A stretch of DNA of 64,000 bases, taken from the NCBI GenBank assembly GCA_964350245.1, contig CAYGJC010000004.1, positions 60,805 to 124,804 of the forward strand, given 5' to 3'. Of the stretch, positions 16,649 to 24,816 are shown piece by piece (the first letter of the stretch is position 1; every line of letters starts with the position of its first letter). The notes beneath the pieces are model-generated. The model did no database searches. It was not told the DNA's origin and saw only the letters and a list, made by a program, of their open reading frames with translations. Both the position numbers and the translations under genes were made by a program. This DNA comes from JAJACP01 sp964350245 (GTDB lineage: Bacteria > Chlamydiota > Chlamydiia > Chlamydiales > JAAKFR01).

Positions 16649-17869
16649 ATGAAATACTGTATGCTCTTACTCCTTCTCTCTTCCATTCTGTTTGCCGATG
16701 TTTATGTGGGTGCGGATGTGCTGTTTGAAAAAGGAGCGCCTCCTTCCTTGAAAGGGAAGCGGGTCGGTCTCATCACCAATCAATCGGCAGTGAATCGGCA
16801 ACTGCAAACGACGTTTGATCTCCTGAAGGCGCATGCAAAAAAATACACTCTTGCGGCAGTTTTTGCTCCGGAGCATGGATTTTACGGAGATGCCTATGCC
16901 TGTGAGAGCGTGGAACATCAAAAAATAGACGGTGTTCCACTCTACAGTCTCCACGGAAGTGTGCGTAGGCCCACTGCTGAGATGCTTAAAGGAATCGATC
17001 TTTTGATTTATGACATTCAAGACATTGGATCGCGCTCCTACACTTTTGTTTCAACGCTTTTTTACTGCATGGAGGAGGCGGCCCAGTTTGGCATCCCTGT
17101 TATTGTGCTCGATCGTCCCAACCCGATGGGGGGATTAGTTGTAGACGGTCCCCTGATTGAAGAGAAGTGGCGCTCCTTTTTAGGCTATGCTCATATCCCT
17201 TATTGCCACGGCATGACAATTGGTGAGTTGGCCCGGTTCTTTAACACAGAGCATCAAATAGGCTGCGATCTCACAGTGATTCCCATGCGCGGATGGAAAC
17301 GGGGAATGACTTTTACGGATACCGGTCTTCCATGGGTGCCGACAAGCCCTCAGATTCCTGAGCCCGACACCCCGTTTTTCTACCCGACGACCGGTTTATT
17401 GGGACACTGCTCGCTTGCCAATATTGGAATCGGGTATACACTTCCCTTTAAGCTAGTTGGCGCTCCGTGGATTCAAGCGGATCAGTTTGCGGCTACGCTC
17501 AATGGACAAAAACTTCCTGGAGTCCATTTTCAGCCCTATTACTATCGCCCTTTTTTCGGAAAATTTCATGCGGAAAATTGCCAAGGAGTGCGCATCGTCA
17601 TCACAGATCCTGAGCGATATTTACCGATTACCACGCAATTTACGATCATGGGGGTGTTAAAAAATCTTTACCCTCGACATTTTTCTGAGGCACTGGGCCA
17701 TATGATGGGCTCAAAAAGTAAAATAGATGTTTTTCACAAATTGAACGGTTCAGAAGATGTTCTTTATCTTCTTAAAAATGAACGTTTTGTGATTTGGAAA
17801 TTGCGTGAAAAATGCGTCTCTGCCCGCACCGCTTTCCTCCCCATTCGTGAACGCTATCTCATTTATTAG
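16649..17869 (+). CDS. namZ: DUF1343 / NamZ-type exo-beta-N-acetylmuramidase, exported
   Basis: About 406 residues. A signal peptide (KYCMLLLLLSSILFADV) leads into the DUF1343 core: GADVLFEKG, LKGKRVGLITNQSAVN, AVFAPEHGFYGDAYACE, VPLYSLHG, LIYDIQDIGSRSYTFVSTL, VIVLDRPNPMGG and PYCHGMTIGELARFFN. Family members such as Bacillus NamZ/YbbC remove terminal N-acetylmuramic acid from peptidoglycan fragments. In a chlamydia this would act in the periplasm on the scant peptidoglycan, for turnover or recycling. I chose the second ATG (16649), which gives a conventional Lys-containing signal start; 16643 is also possible and neither has a clear ribosome site. A CIRCE-like operator overlaps its stop codon. 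Confidence 0.85.
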   Translation: MKYCMLLLLLSSILFADVYVGADVLFEKGAPPSLKGKRVGLITNQSAVNRQLQTTFDLLKAHAKKYTLAAVFAPEHGFYGDAYACESVEHQKIDGVPLYSLHGSVRRPTAEMLKGIDLLIYDIQDIGSRSYTFVSTLFYCMEEAAQFGIPVIVLDRPNPMGGLVVDGPLIEEKWRSFLGYAHIPYCHGMTIGELARFFNTEHQIGCDLTVIPMRGWKRGMTFTDTGLPWVPTSPQIPEPDTPFFYPTTGLLGHCSLANIGIGYTLPFKLVGAPWIQADQFAATLNGQKLPGVHFQPYYYRPFFGKFHAENCQGVRIVITDPERYLPITTQFTIMGVLKNLYPRHFSEALGHMMGSKSKIDVFHKLNGSEDVLYLLKNERFVIWKLREKCVSARTAFLPIRERYLIY

Positions 17870-17892
17870 CACTCAATAGTCTTTTCTGCTAA
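17866..17892 (+). promoter_or_regulatory. CIRCE-like HrcA operator upstream of groESL
   Basis: The left half TTAGCACTC (17866-17874) is perfect. After exactly nine bases the right half reads TTCTGCTAA, matching six of nine positions of GAGTGCTAA. It lies 17 bp upstream of the groES -35 box and overlaps the TAG stop of the preceding gene. CIRCE with HrcA is the known heat-shock control of groE in Chlamydia. Confidence 0.75.
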
Positions 17893-17909
17893 AAATCCTT
17901 GTTTTTCCC

Positions 17910-17939
17910 TTGACACGAATCAACACTTCCTCCTATGAT
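17910..17939 (+). promoter_or_regulatory. groESL promoter
   Basis: A consensus TTGACA (17910-17915), an 18-bp spacer and TATGAT (17934-17939) sit 38 bp before the groES start, just downstream of the CIRCE-like operator. Confidence 0.8.
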
Positions 17940-17977
17940 GGCTTCTCTAAAAACAACCTATCTGAGGAGATCCAAAA

Positions 17978-18265
17978 ATGAGTAAGATTAAGCCTCTTAA
18001 CAACCGCGTTTTAATCAAGCGCTCCGTGGCGCAAACAACAAAGGGGGGCATTATTCTCCCTGATACAGCACAAGAGAAACCTAAAGAAGGGGAAGTCGTT
18101 GCCGTCGGTCAAGGAACTCGTGATGAAGAGGGAAAGCTGAGCCCCCTCACCGTTAAAGTGGGTGACCGTGTTCTTTTTTCTTCTTATGCAGGAACAGAAG
18201 TCAAAGATAACGACGAGGAATATCTCATTCTTTCAGAAGATGATGTTCTGGGTGTATTAGTATAA
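17978..18265 (+). CDS. groES: Co-chaperonin GroES
   Basis: The 95-residue ring lid of the GroEL chaperonin. Characteristic parts are IKPLNNRVLIKRSVAQTTKGGIILPD at the start, including the mobile loop, and GDRVLFSSYAGTEV plus EYLILSEDDVLGVLV at the end. The length is standard. GAGGAG lies 8-13 bases before the ATG. It is first in an operon with groEL (19-bp gap) and has a consensus promoter and CIRCE-like element upstream. Confidence 0.98.
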   Translation: MSKIKPLNNRVLIKRSVAQTTKGGIILPDTAQEKPKEGEVVAVGQGTRDEEGKLSPLTVKVGDRVLFSSYAGTEVKDNDEEYLILSEDDVLGVLV

Positions 18266-18284
18266 ATTTAAGGAGTATCCAATT

Positions 18285-19964
18285 ATGTCAAAAATGTTTC
18301 AGTTTAAGCAAGATGCCCTTAAGTCTATTCAAGAAGGGATTCGCAAATTGGCCAAAGCCGTTATTGTGACGCTCGGTCCAAAAGGGCGCAATGTTGTGAT
18401 CAAAAAGAGCTATGGAGCGCCTCTTTCGACAAAAGATGGTGTGACGGTTGCCAAAGAGATTTCACTAAAAGATAAGTTCGAAAATATGGGTGCCCAACTT
18501 GTTAAAGAAGTGGCATCTAAAACCTCTGATGTTGCCGGAGATGGAACCACAACAGCGATTGTTCTGGCCGAAGCCATCTTCACCGCAGGCGCCAGAAATG
18601 TAACGGCAGGCTGTAACCCAATGAGCCTGAAGAAAGGAATCGACAAAGCCGTCGAGAAAATGACCGGGACACTTTCCAATCTTGCAGCTGCTGTCAAAAC
18701 GCCTGAAGAGGTGAAGCAGATTGCCACCATTTCTGCCAACAACGACCCTGACATTGGAACGATTATCGCAGAGGCGATGCAGAAGGTGGGTAAAGACGGG
18801 ATTATTACGGTAGATGAAGCGAAAGGGATTGAAACTGTCCTCGATGTCGTAGAAGGAATGCAGTTTGACAAAGGCTTTCTCTCTCCCTACTTCATCACCA
18901 ATCCACAAAACATGAGTGTTGAGCTTGAAAACGCTCTTGTTCTGCTTGTCGACAAGAAGGTCTCTTCTGCAAAAGAGTTGATTCCGATCCTTGAAAAAAC
19001 AATGAAAGAGAGCCCCAAACCTCTTCTGATTATCGCAGAAGATGTAGACTCAGAGGCGCTTGCAACGCTTGTTGTCAACAAGCTCAAAGGAGGCCTACCG
19101 GTTTGTGCGGTTAAATCTCCTGCATTTGGGGATCGCCGTAAAGCTATGCTAGAAGATATTGCCTGCTTAACAGGAGCGACCGTGGTTTCTGAAGATATCG
19201 GGTTAAAGCTCGAAGATGTGGGTCCTGAGGTGCTTGGTCAAGTGAAAAAGATCAAAGTCACCAAAGAAGAGACCACATTGATCGACGGTGCAGGCGATTT
19301 AAGCCGTGTCAAAACACGTGAGTCGCAAATCCGCGGTGAAATTGCGAATAGCACGTCTGATTACGATCGCGAAAAACTTGAAGAGAGACTAGCTAAGTTG
19401 GTTGGCGGTGTGGCCGTTATTAAAGTGGGAGCTGCAACAGAGACTGAAATGAAAGAGAAAAAAGCGCGCGTAGAAGATGCTCTTCATGCGACACGTGCTG
19501 CGGTTGCTGAAGGAATTGTTCCTGGAGGTGGAGTGGCTCTACTGAAAGCTGTCAAGTCTCTGGATGAGTTAAAGCTTACTGGGGACGAAGCTGTTGGGGC
19601 CAAAATTATCTACCAAGCGGCCTTTGCCCCTGCAACAGCAATTGCAAATAACTGTGGTAAGCAAGGCAACCTCATTGCTGAAAAGATATTTGAGAGCAAA
19701 GAGAGCAACTGGGGCTATAATGGCTTGACCGACACATTTGGCAATCTTGTTGAAGATGGTGTTATTGATCCTGTCATGGTGACCAAAAGCGCTCTACGTC
19801 ATGCAGCATCCGTATCAGGCCTACTGCTAACAACAGCTGCCATGATTACCAATACACCGAAGCCTAAAGAGGCTGCTCCATCAGCTCCAATGGGAGGCAT
19901 GGGAGGCATGGGAGGTATGGGAGGTATGGGTGGTATGGATATGGGTGGCATGGGAATGATGTAG
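18285..19964 (+). CDS. groEL: Chaperonin GroEL
   Basis: ATP-driven 60-kDa folding chamber, 559 residues. Visible landmarks are VIVTLGPKGRNVVIKKSYGAP, TKDGVTVAKEI, DVAGDGTTTAIVLAEAI (ATP/Mg site), AVKSPAFGDRRKAMLEDIA, and VEEGIVPGGG-like AVAEGIVPGGGVALL. The C-terminus is the usual Gly-Gly-Met tail (five GGM units and MDMGGMGMM). This is the canonical GroES-linked copy; Chlamydia carry further GroEL paralogues elsewhere. Ribosome site AAGGAG upstream. Confidence 0.98.
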   Translation: MSKMFQFKQDALKSIQEGIRKLAKAVIVTLGPKGRNVVIKKSYGAPLSTKDGVTVAKEISLKDKFENMGAQLVKEVASKTSDVAGDGTTTAIVLAEAIFTAGARNVTAGCNPMSLKKGIDKAVEKMTGTLSNLAAAVKTPEEVKQIATISANNDPDIGTIIAEAMQKVGKDGIITVDEAKGIETVLDVVEGMQFDKGFLSPYFITNPQNMSVELENALVLLVDKKVSSAKELIPILEKTMKESPKPLLIIAEDVDSEALATLVVNKLKGGLPVCAVKSPAFGDRRKAMLEDIACLTGATVVSEDIGLKLEDVGPEVLGQVKKIKVTKEETTLIDGAGDLSRVKTRESQIRGEIANSTSDYDREKLEERLAKLVGGVAVIKVGAATETEMKEKKARVEDALHATRAAVAEGIVPGGGVALLKAVKSLDELKLTGDEAVGAKIIYQAAFAPATAIANNCGKQGNLIAEKIFESKESNWGYNGLTDTFGNLVEDGVIDPVMVTKSALRHAASVSGLLLTTAAMITNTPKPKEAAPSAPMGGMGGMGGMGGMGGMDMGGMGMM

Positions 19965-19973
19965 CCCCCACCT

Positions 19974-19997
19974 GCCGGAGGGGCGAGTCCCTCCGGC
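19974..19997 (+). terminator. GC-rich hairpin between groEL and the FmdB-like gene
   Basis: GCCGGAGGG and CCCTCCGGC form a perfect 9-bp stem around a 6-base loop, 10 bp after the groEL stop. No T-run follows, so it may be a partial terminator or mRNA-stabilising hairpin rather than a full intrinsic terminator. Confidence 0.55.
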
Positions 19998-20021
19998 CTC
20001 CCTTAATGTGAGGAAAAGAAA

Positions 20022-20258
20022 ATGCCAACATATGATTATCATTGTGAAGCGTGTCAGCATAGTTTAGAGGCCTTTCAGAAGATTACGGATGCGCCTCTTG
20101 TCACCTGTCCTGCTTGTCGAAAGGAGAGGCTTCAACGCGGTGTTGGGGGTGGAAGCGCCACCTTCCGTTTCGTAGGTGAGGGTTTCTATATCAACGACTA
20201 CAAGTCAGATACGTGCTCTTCTGGCTGCTCTTCTGACTCAAAAAAATGCTCAAGCTAG
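20022..20258 (+). CDS. FmdB-family zinc-ribbon protein
   Basis: A 78-residue protein starting MPTYDYHCEACQHSLEAFQ and continuing APLVTCPACRKERLQR, which gives the two CxxC pairs of the FmdB/CxxC_CXXC_SSSS family. The C-terminus is rich in Ser, Lys and Cys (CSSGCSSDSKKCSS), as usual for the family. Role unknown; zinc binding is expected. The C-terminal cysteines are extra. GAGGAAAAG provides the ribosome site. It lies downstream of groESL, separated by a hairpin. Confidence 0.88.
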   Translation: MPTYDYHCEACQHSLEAFQKITDAPLVTCPACRKERLQRGVGGGSATFRFVGEGFYINDYKSDTCSSGCSSDSKKCSS

Positions 20259-20297
20259 CGGTGGAAATCTCCCTTGATGACCAAGAGAACATTCTGA

Positions 20298-21707
20298 TTA
20301 GGAGTGAAGGTAGCAATGGATGACGTCGTTAGCATCAACGAGGCGTACATCTGCTGAGAGCTGCAGGTTTTGGGGTTTTTCGGAAACAAATAGGATATAG
20401 AGAATCTGGGCTTGATCGGGACGAGAAACGGGAGGAATTCCCTTTGCTCGCAGCGCGTTGATTTCTCTTTCTATCCAATCCTGATTAGGGCTTTTGGAGG
20501 TCCACTTAGCCTCACCAAGTAAAAGCGTTCTTGCCTTTTTAGCTTCGGCAACAAGGTCCCATTCATGTCCCTTTCCATGCCAAAAACGCCCCGCTTCTGC
20601 ACACTCTAGCCCCCAGCTTCTGGCAAGGGTGGGTAGCGCGGCGCGGCTAAGCTCTTCCCAAGCAACGGAAAAAATCCTTGGAAGTGTTTTTTCGAGATGA
20701 AGTCGGTGTTCACGCCGATTCATCTGAGCAAGTAGACTACGCTTGGAAGCAACCACTTCAAACCAAAACCGTACAAAGGGATCTCGCATCTTATAGAGCG
20801 CTTTTTTAGAATCTGTAGCACATTTTCCAAACGGAACCTCTCGATAAACCAAATCCAGATCAATGAGCTGCTGCATTGAGCGTGAAAGAGATGTAGCCGG
20901 TTTTTCAATGCGTGCTGCGATCTCTGAGAGACGATGGGCCCCTAAGCCAATGGCATCTAAAATAGAGCGAAGGACCATACTGGAGGAGGGTTCTTCCAAC
21001 AACAAGCGATTTGGCTCTTCTTGCAAAGGAGCCATCGAATCGAGAACCAAATCACTAATCAGCGTGTACAAATCACCCTTTCTTCTGGACACAAGCTCCC
21101 AATAACGGGGAACCCCTCCCCAAATCGCGTAAGCTTCCACAATATCACGGGCCCGACTCATCTTCAGGGCTTCGCCCATATAAGCGATGGGGATGGGTCG
21201 TAGCTTGAAAAGCTCGTCTGCACGTCCATAAAGTGGGGCGCTAGGGGCCAAAACAGCTCCCTGCATCATTCTTTGGGAAGAACCACATAAAGCGATGATC
21301 AATTGAGCCTCCTTAGCTTCCCTATCCACAAAGCCTTGTAAAACACTGGGAAGTTCTGGTGAAGAAGCGATGAGATAGGGGAGTTCATCAATAATAAGAG
21401 GACCGCGCCAATTCAAACGCTTAGCTTCTTGAGCTAAGCGGAGAAATAGAGAGCGCCAATCGGGATAATCCACATCAGCAAAACCAGGAAAAGCGCTTGA
21501 AAGAGCAAGAGTAAAATACTTTCTTTGAACGGATGCGGATGATTCATCGGCTACATAGTAGATACCCCGGTGTTTCGCAGCCCACTCAAGAAGAAGGCGG
21601 GTTTTCCCCAAACGTCGTCTACCCCAGATGACGGCTAGACTCCCTTCTTTGGATCGCAAGAGCCGATCTAGCCTCTGCATCTCTTGGATTCTGTCTACAA
21701 ACTCCAT
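20298..21707 (-). CDS. AAA-type ATPase with DUF234 nuclease-like C-terminus
   Basis: About 469 residues. An N-terminal P-loop ATPase (FVDRIQEMQRLDRLLRSKEG, then VIWGRRRLGKTRLLLEWA as Walker A, PLIIDELPYL as Walker B, IIALCGSS as sensor 1) is followed by a winged helix (LSEIAARIEKPATSLSRSMQQLID). The C-terminus is a DUF234-type restriction-fold domain (FWHGKGHEWDLVAEAKK, LLLGEAKWTS), with the D-(E/G)EAK pattern of a PD-(D/E)XK-like site. These archaeal-type ATPases are widespread in laterally acquired islands and their role is unclear. I placed the start at MEFVDRIQEM because homologues begin there; an in-frame ATG at 21746 would add 13 hydrophobic residues encoded within the upstream repeats. 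Confidence 0.85.
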   Translation of the reverse strand: MEFVDRIQEMQRLDRLLRSKEGSLAVIWGRRRLGKTRLLLEWAAKHRGIYYVADESSASVQRKYFTLALSSAFPGFADVDYPDWRSLFLRLAQEAKRLNWRGPLIIDELPYLIASSPELPSVLQGFVDREAKEAQLIIALCGSSQRMMQGAVLAPSAPLYGRADELFKLRPIPIAYMGEALKMSRARDIVEAYAIWGGVPRYWELVSRRKGDLYTLISDLVLDSMAPLQEEPNRLLLEEPSSSMVLRSILDAIGLGAHRLSEIAARIEKPATSLSRSMQQLIDLDLVYREVPFGKCATDSKKALYKMRDPFVRFWFEVVASKRSLLAQMNRREHRLHLEKTLPRIFSVAWEELSRAALPTLARSWGLECAEAGRFWHGKGHEWDLVAEAKKARTLLLGEAKWTSKSPNQDWIEREINALRAKGIPPVSRPDQAQILYILFVSEKPQNLQLSADVRLVDANDVIHCYLHS

Positions 21708-21726
21708 ACCTACTATTATGCAATAA

Positions 21727-21764
21727 AACATAATGTTTTTCAACATAATGTTTCAGAGCATAAT
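21727..21764. repeat. Repeated AACATAATGTT dyads, 15-bp spacing, upstream of the ATPase gene
   Basis: AACATAATGTT occurs at 21727-21737 and again at 21742-21752, each a 5-bp inverted repeat about a central base. A partial third unit (GCATAAT) follows at the same 15-bp spacing. They lie 20-57 bp upstream of the preferred ATPase start and could be operator sites. Confidence 0.55.
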
Positions 21765-21775
21765 TCTAAGCCGAC

Positions 21776-23431
21776 TTAATAGGAGGTCCTCCAAAAGGCA
21801 GGAACAAAAGCGATGAGGACCGCAAAATACTCGAGACGTCCAGCTACCATCCAAAAGCAGGAGAGTACTTTCCCCCAATTCGATAAAAAGGCAAACGACT
21901 CGACAGGCCCTCCCATCCGAAAGGCAATCCCCACGTTATTGAGCATGCATGAAACGGTACTCAAACCCGTCTCGGGATCGATGCCATCCAGGACAAGCAA
22001 AAAGGTCCCCAAGATAGCTAAAAAAGCGGAAACCATAATGAAACAGAGCACGGTTGTCGCCATCCGATTATCAATAAGGCTGTTGCCGACGCGATAGGTC
22101 CGCACCGTGTCTGGACGGTATATCGATTCGATCTTGTTGAGCATAATCCGGAAAAAAGTCTGATGCCGAATCACCTTAAGACCACCTGCCGTGGATCCTG
22201 CCATTCCTCCTATATAAAATAAAACCAGCATCAACACTTGGATAGAGAAGGGCCAGAGATCGTAGTTAGCTGTTGTAAAGCCGGTTGACGTTTGAGCAGA
22301 AATGACTTGAAAAGCGCCAAAACGGAGCGCTCCAAAAAAGCCGAGCTCGCCTGTTTGCTCATCAGGTGAAAGAGGATAGCCCATTTTTCCTGTGAGCTGC
22401 CATGTGGCAATCGCCACAACACACAATATAATCAGTAAAAAACCGATCAACTCAGGATCTTTAAGTCGGTAAAACTTTCCTCTCATGCAAAAAAAGTAAA
22501 TCGAAAAGCTGATACTTCCCAAAATCATAAACACAATAACGACCCAATCTGTATAGGCATTGTGAAAAGCGGCAATCCCTCCATTTCTGGGTGTAAAGCC
22601 TCCTGTTGAGATGGTTGAGAAGGAGGTAGTGATGGCTTCAAAAAAGGTAATAGAGTGATTGGTGATCATTAAAAGAATGACCTGGGCAATGGTGAGACCA
22701 AGGTAGATCTTCCATAACTGACTGGCAGTTTCCTTAATCCGTGGCATCATCGACTCTTTGCTGGGCCCTGTCACCTCCGTTTGATAGAGGATCTTTCCTC
22801 CTACTCCTAATGCGGGTAAGATGGCCACGAATAAAACGATGATTCCTCCTCCACCCAGCCACTGCATAAAGCTGCGCCAAAAAAGAAGGGAGGGGCTAAC
22901 GGCATCAAGGCCCGACAAAAGGACTTCCCTTGTTTCAGGCTCGATGATGGGATAGAGGGTGCCGAAGTAGCTATAGTCGGTTTTTTCACCTGTGCTAAAA
23001 GTCTTATTGATTGGGCTTTCCAGATTGGTGTAGGGGTCGATATTTTTGGCTTGCATGACGGTAGCACCTGTGGTGGTTAAACCGGAAACAGCCTCAAAAA
23101 AAGCATCGATAGGATTGGTGAGCGTTTTGTTTAGAAAAAAGGGTAGAGCGCCGACTGCTGGTGTGAGAAGATAAACAAGCAGCACGAGTAACAGAGCTTC
23201 ACGTCTGTAGAGGTGGCCGGTTCTTTTTTGGCCAATGAGCCACAAGATCCCTCCGAGAGCGGCTGTAATGAAAAGAGTGAATAAAAACGCGAGAGCAGCG
23301 GGAGGTTGTGGGTAGACCTCTGGCCCCACAATCCATTCACAGTAGGCCGCGATGCAAAAAGGGATGGAGAGGGGGATCAGTAAGATCCACATGTAAAAAG
23401 AGAGCGTTTTACAGATATCACGGTATAGCAT
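21776..23431 (-). CDS. trkH: Trk-type potassium uptake channel subunit
   Basis: A 551-residue integral inner-membrane protein with many hydrophobic spans and the repeated pore segments of TrkH/KtrB: FEAVSGLTTTGATVM, FEAITTSFSTISTGGFTPRNGG, ISAQTSTGFTTANYD and LSTVSCMLNNVGIAF. The glycines in TTTGAT, STGGF and STGF belong to the selectivity filter. MQWLGGGGIIVLFVAILP matches the TrkH family. It is coupled to trkA directly upstream: the trkA stop and trkH ATG share a base. About 85 residues between the first and second repeats include a soluble insertion (NLESPINKTFSTGEKTDYS) that seems longer than usual. Confidence 0.93.
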   Translation of the reverse strand: MLYRDICKTLSFYMWILLIPLSIPFCIAAYCEWIVGPEVYPQPPAALAFLFTLFITAALGGILWLIGQKRTGHLYRREALLLVLLVYLLTPAVGALPFFLNKTLTNPIDAFFEAVSGLTTTGATVMQAKNIDPYTNLESPINKTFSTGEKTDYSYFGTLYPIIEPETREVLLSGLDAVSPSLLFWRSFMQWLGGGGIIVLFVAILPALGVGGKILYQTEVTGPSKESMMPRIKETASQLWKIYLGLTIAQVILLMITNHSITFFEAITTSFSTISTGGFTPRNGGIAAFHNAYTDWVVIVFMILGSISFSIYFFCMRGKFYRLKDPELIGFLLIILCVVAIATWQLTGKMGYPLSPDEQTGELGFFGALRFGAFQVISAQTSTGFTTANYDLWPFSIQVLMLVLFYIGGMAGSTAGGLKVIRHQTFFRIMLNKIESIYRPDTVRTYRVGNSLIDNRMATTVLCFIMVSAFLAILGTFLLVLDGIDPETGLSTVSCMLNNVGIAFRMGGPVESFAFLSNWGKVLSCFWMVAGRLEYFAVLIAFVPAFWRTSY

Positions 23432-24816
23432 CAGAACAGCTTCTTAATTTCAGGTACATGTTGGGGGCTGCTGATCACAACAACGGTATCTCCGGGTGAC
23501 AGCACGCGGTTTGCATCCGCAATAAATACTCTTCCACGGCTTTGGATCATCGCAATTAAAAAATCGTTGGGAAACTCGGGTCCCAGTTCGCGAATCGGAA
23601 TGCCCACCAGTTTTGAGGTGAGAGAAACTTTTACCTCCATCACCTCTGCCTGGTTATGGTACATCGAAACCATTGAGGCAATTGTTTTTTCTCGGGCAAT
23701 GGAGAGAATGCGGTTGGCAGCATTGATTCGTGGGGAAGCGATTTGGGAGATACCTAACCGGCTCATAAGGGGAAGGTAATTGGTATCCGATAGTGATGAG
23801 ATGACATGCTCACACCCTAAATCACGAGCGATGGTGGCGGCTAAAAAATTCACTTCGTCATTCCGTGTACAGGTGACAAAGCAATCAGCCTCCTCTATTT
23901 TCTCCGACTGTAAAAAACGGTAGTCCGTTCCACTCCGGTGGATGACGGTACAGAGGGGAAGTTTTTCCGATAGAAGGCGGCATTTGGTAAAATCCTGATC
24001 GAGAATCCGTACGCGCACATTACTTTCGGTCAGTGTGCGTGCTAGGTTGAGACCAATAAGAGAGCCGCCTACAATGACAACCGATTTGGGTATTTTAGGA
24101 GAAGTTCCAAACAGTTTGTGGAGATTTTTGATGGCTCCTCTCTCGCCGATAAAGGTGACCTCATCATCGGGAAGAAGTGTCTCTTGCCCATGGGGAAAAA
24201 TGATTTGTTCGCTTGTGGAGGTGATCTTGCCTTTTGATGTGAGCGTCTTTTCACGTCGAATCAACCCGACCATGAGCTGATCAGATAAACCGAGCTCAGA
24301 GCGCTGCATCAGTGGGATTTTCTCTTTTCGCCACGATTCAGGAACTTTGACTGTCCGCATTTGAATCGAGCCGTGAGCAAACCGCTCAGTGGCAATTGAT
24401 CCGGGTATCATAATCATGCCGGCAATGGCGTCTGCAGTGAGTTTTTCGGGACCAATGAGATGATCAACACAGAAAATACGCTCAAAACTGAGCCGGCTTT
24501 GCATAAAATACTTGTTACTCCGCACCCGTGCGATGGTTTGGGGATAGCCCAAATTTTTCGCCATTGTGCAGGTAACGAGATTATCCTCATCGTCGTTTGT
24601 CAAGGCGATCAGAAGATCGGGGTTAAACTCGAGCAGCTCTTCTAGTAATTCCCAGTCGGTTCCGGAACCGAGCCGTGTGGCTACATCGAGATCTCGCGTA
24701 GCTTGCTCTAGTTTGAGAGGGTCGATATCGATCAGCACAATGCTATAGTCGATCTGTGAAAAAATGGTGGCTAGGTGAATCCCAATATCTCCGGCACCAA
24801 TAATGACAATATTCAT
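23431..24816 (-). CDS. trkA: Trk potassium uptake regulatory subunit (two RCK domains)
   Basis: 461 residues. Two Rossmann NAD-binding folds are each followed by a TrkA-C (RCK_C) domain. The first starts MNIVIIGAGDIGIHLATIFS with IVLIDIDPLKL; the second at about residue 243 has VVIVGGSLIGLNLARTL and VRILDQDF. The TrkA-C segments are GLSDQLMVGLI and LVGIPIRELGPEFPNDFLIAMI, ending RVLSPGDTVVVISSP. It gates TrkH in response to nucleotides. First gene of the trkA-trkH pair; its ATG overlaps the end of the upstream EamA gene by four bases. Confidence 0.94.
   Translation of the reverse strand: MNIVIIGAGDIGIHLATIFSQIDYSIVLIDIDPLKLEQATRDLDVATRLGSGTDWELLEELLEFNPDLLIALTNDDEDNLVTCTMAKNLGYPQTIARVRSNKYFMQSRLSFERIFCVDHLIGPEKLTADAIAGMIMIPGSIATERFAHGSIQMRTVKVPESWRKEKIPLMQRSELGLSDQLMVGLIRREKTLTSKGKITSTSEQIIFPHGQETLLPDDEVTFIGERGAIKNLHKLFGTSPKIPKSVVIVGGSLIGLNLARTLTESNVRVRILDQDFTKCRLLSEKLPLCTVIHRSGTDYRFLQSEKIEEADCFVTCTRNDEVNFLAATIARDLGCEHVISSLSDTNYLPLMSRLGISQIASPRINAANRILSIAREKTIASMVSMYHNQAEVMEVKVSLTSKLVGIPIRELGPEFPNDFLIAMIQSRGRVFIADANRVLSPGDTVVVISSPQHVPEIKKLF

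Noticed and set aside
18410..18908. Long open frames antisense to groEL (about 150 residues)
   Set aside because: They lie opposite strongly conserved groEL sequence, have no ribosome site and no recognisable motifs; high-GC-third-position coding commonly opens the opposite frame.
19890..19960. Short direct repeats (GGAGGCATG-like) at the end of groEL
   Set aside because: They encode the normal Gly-Gly-Met tail of GroEL and are not a mobile or regulatory repeat.
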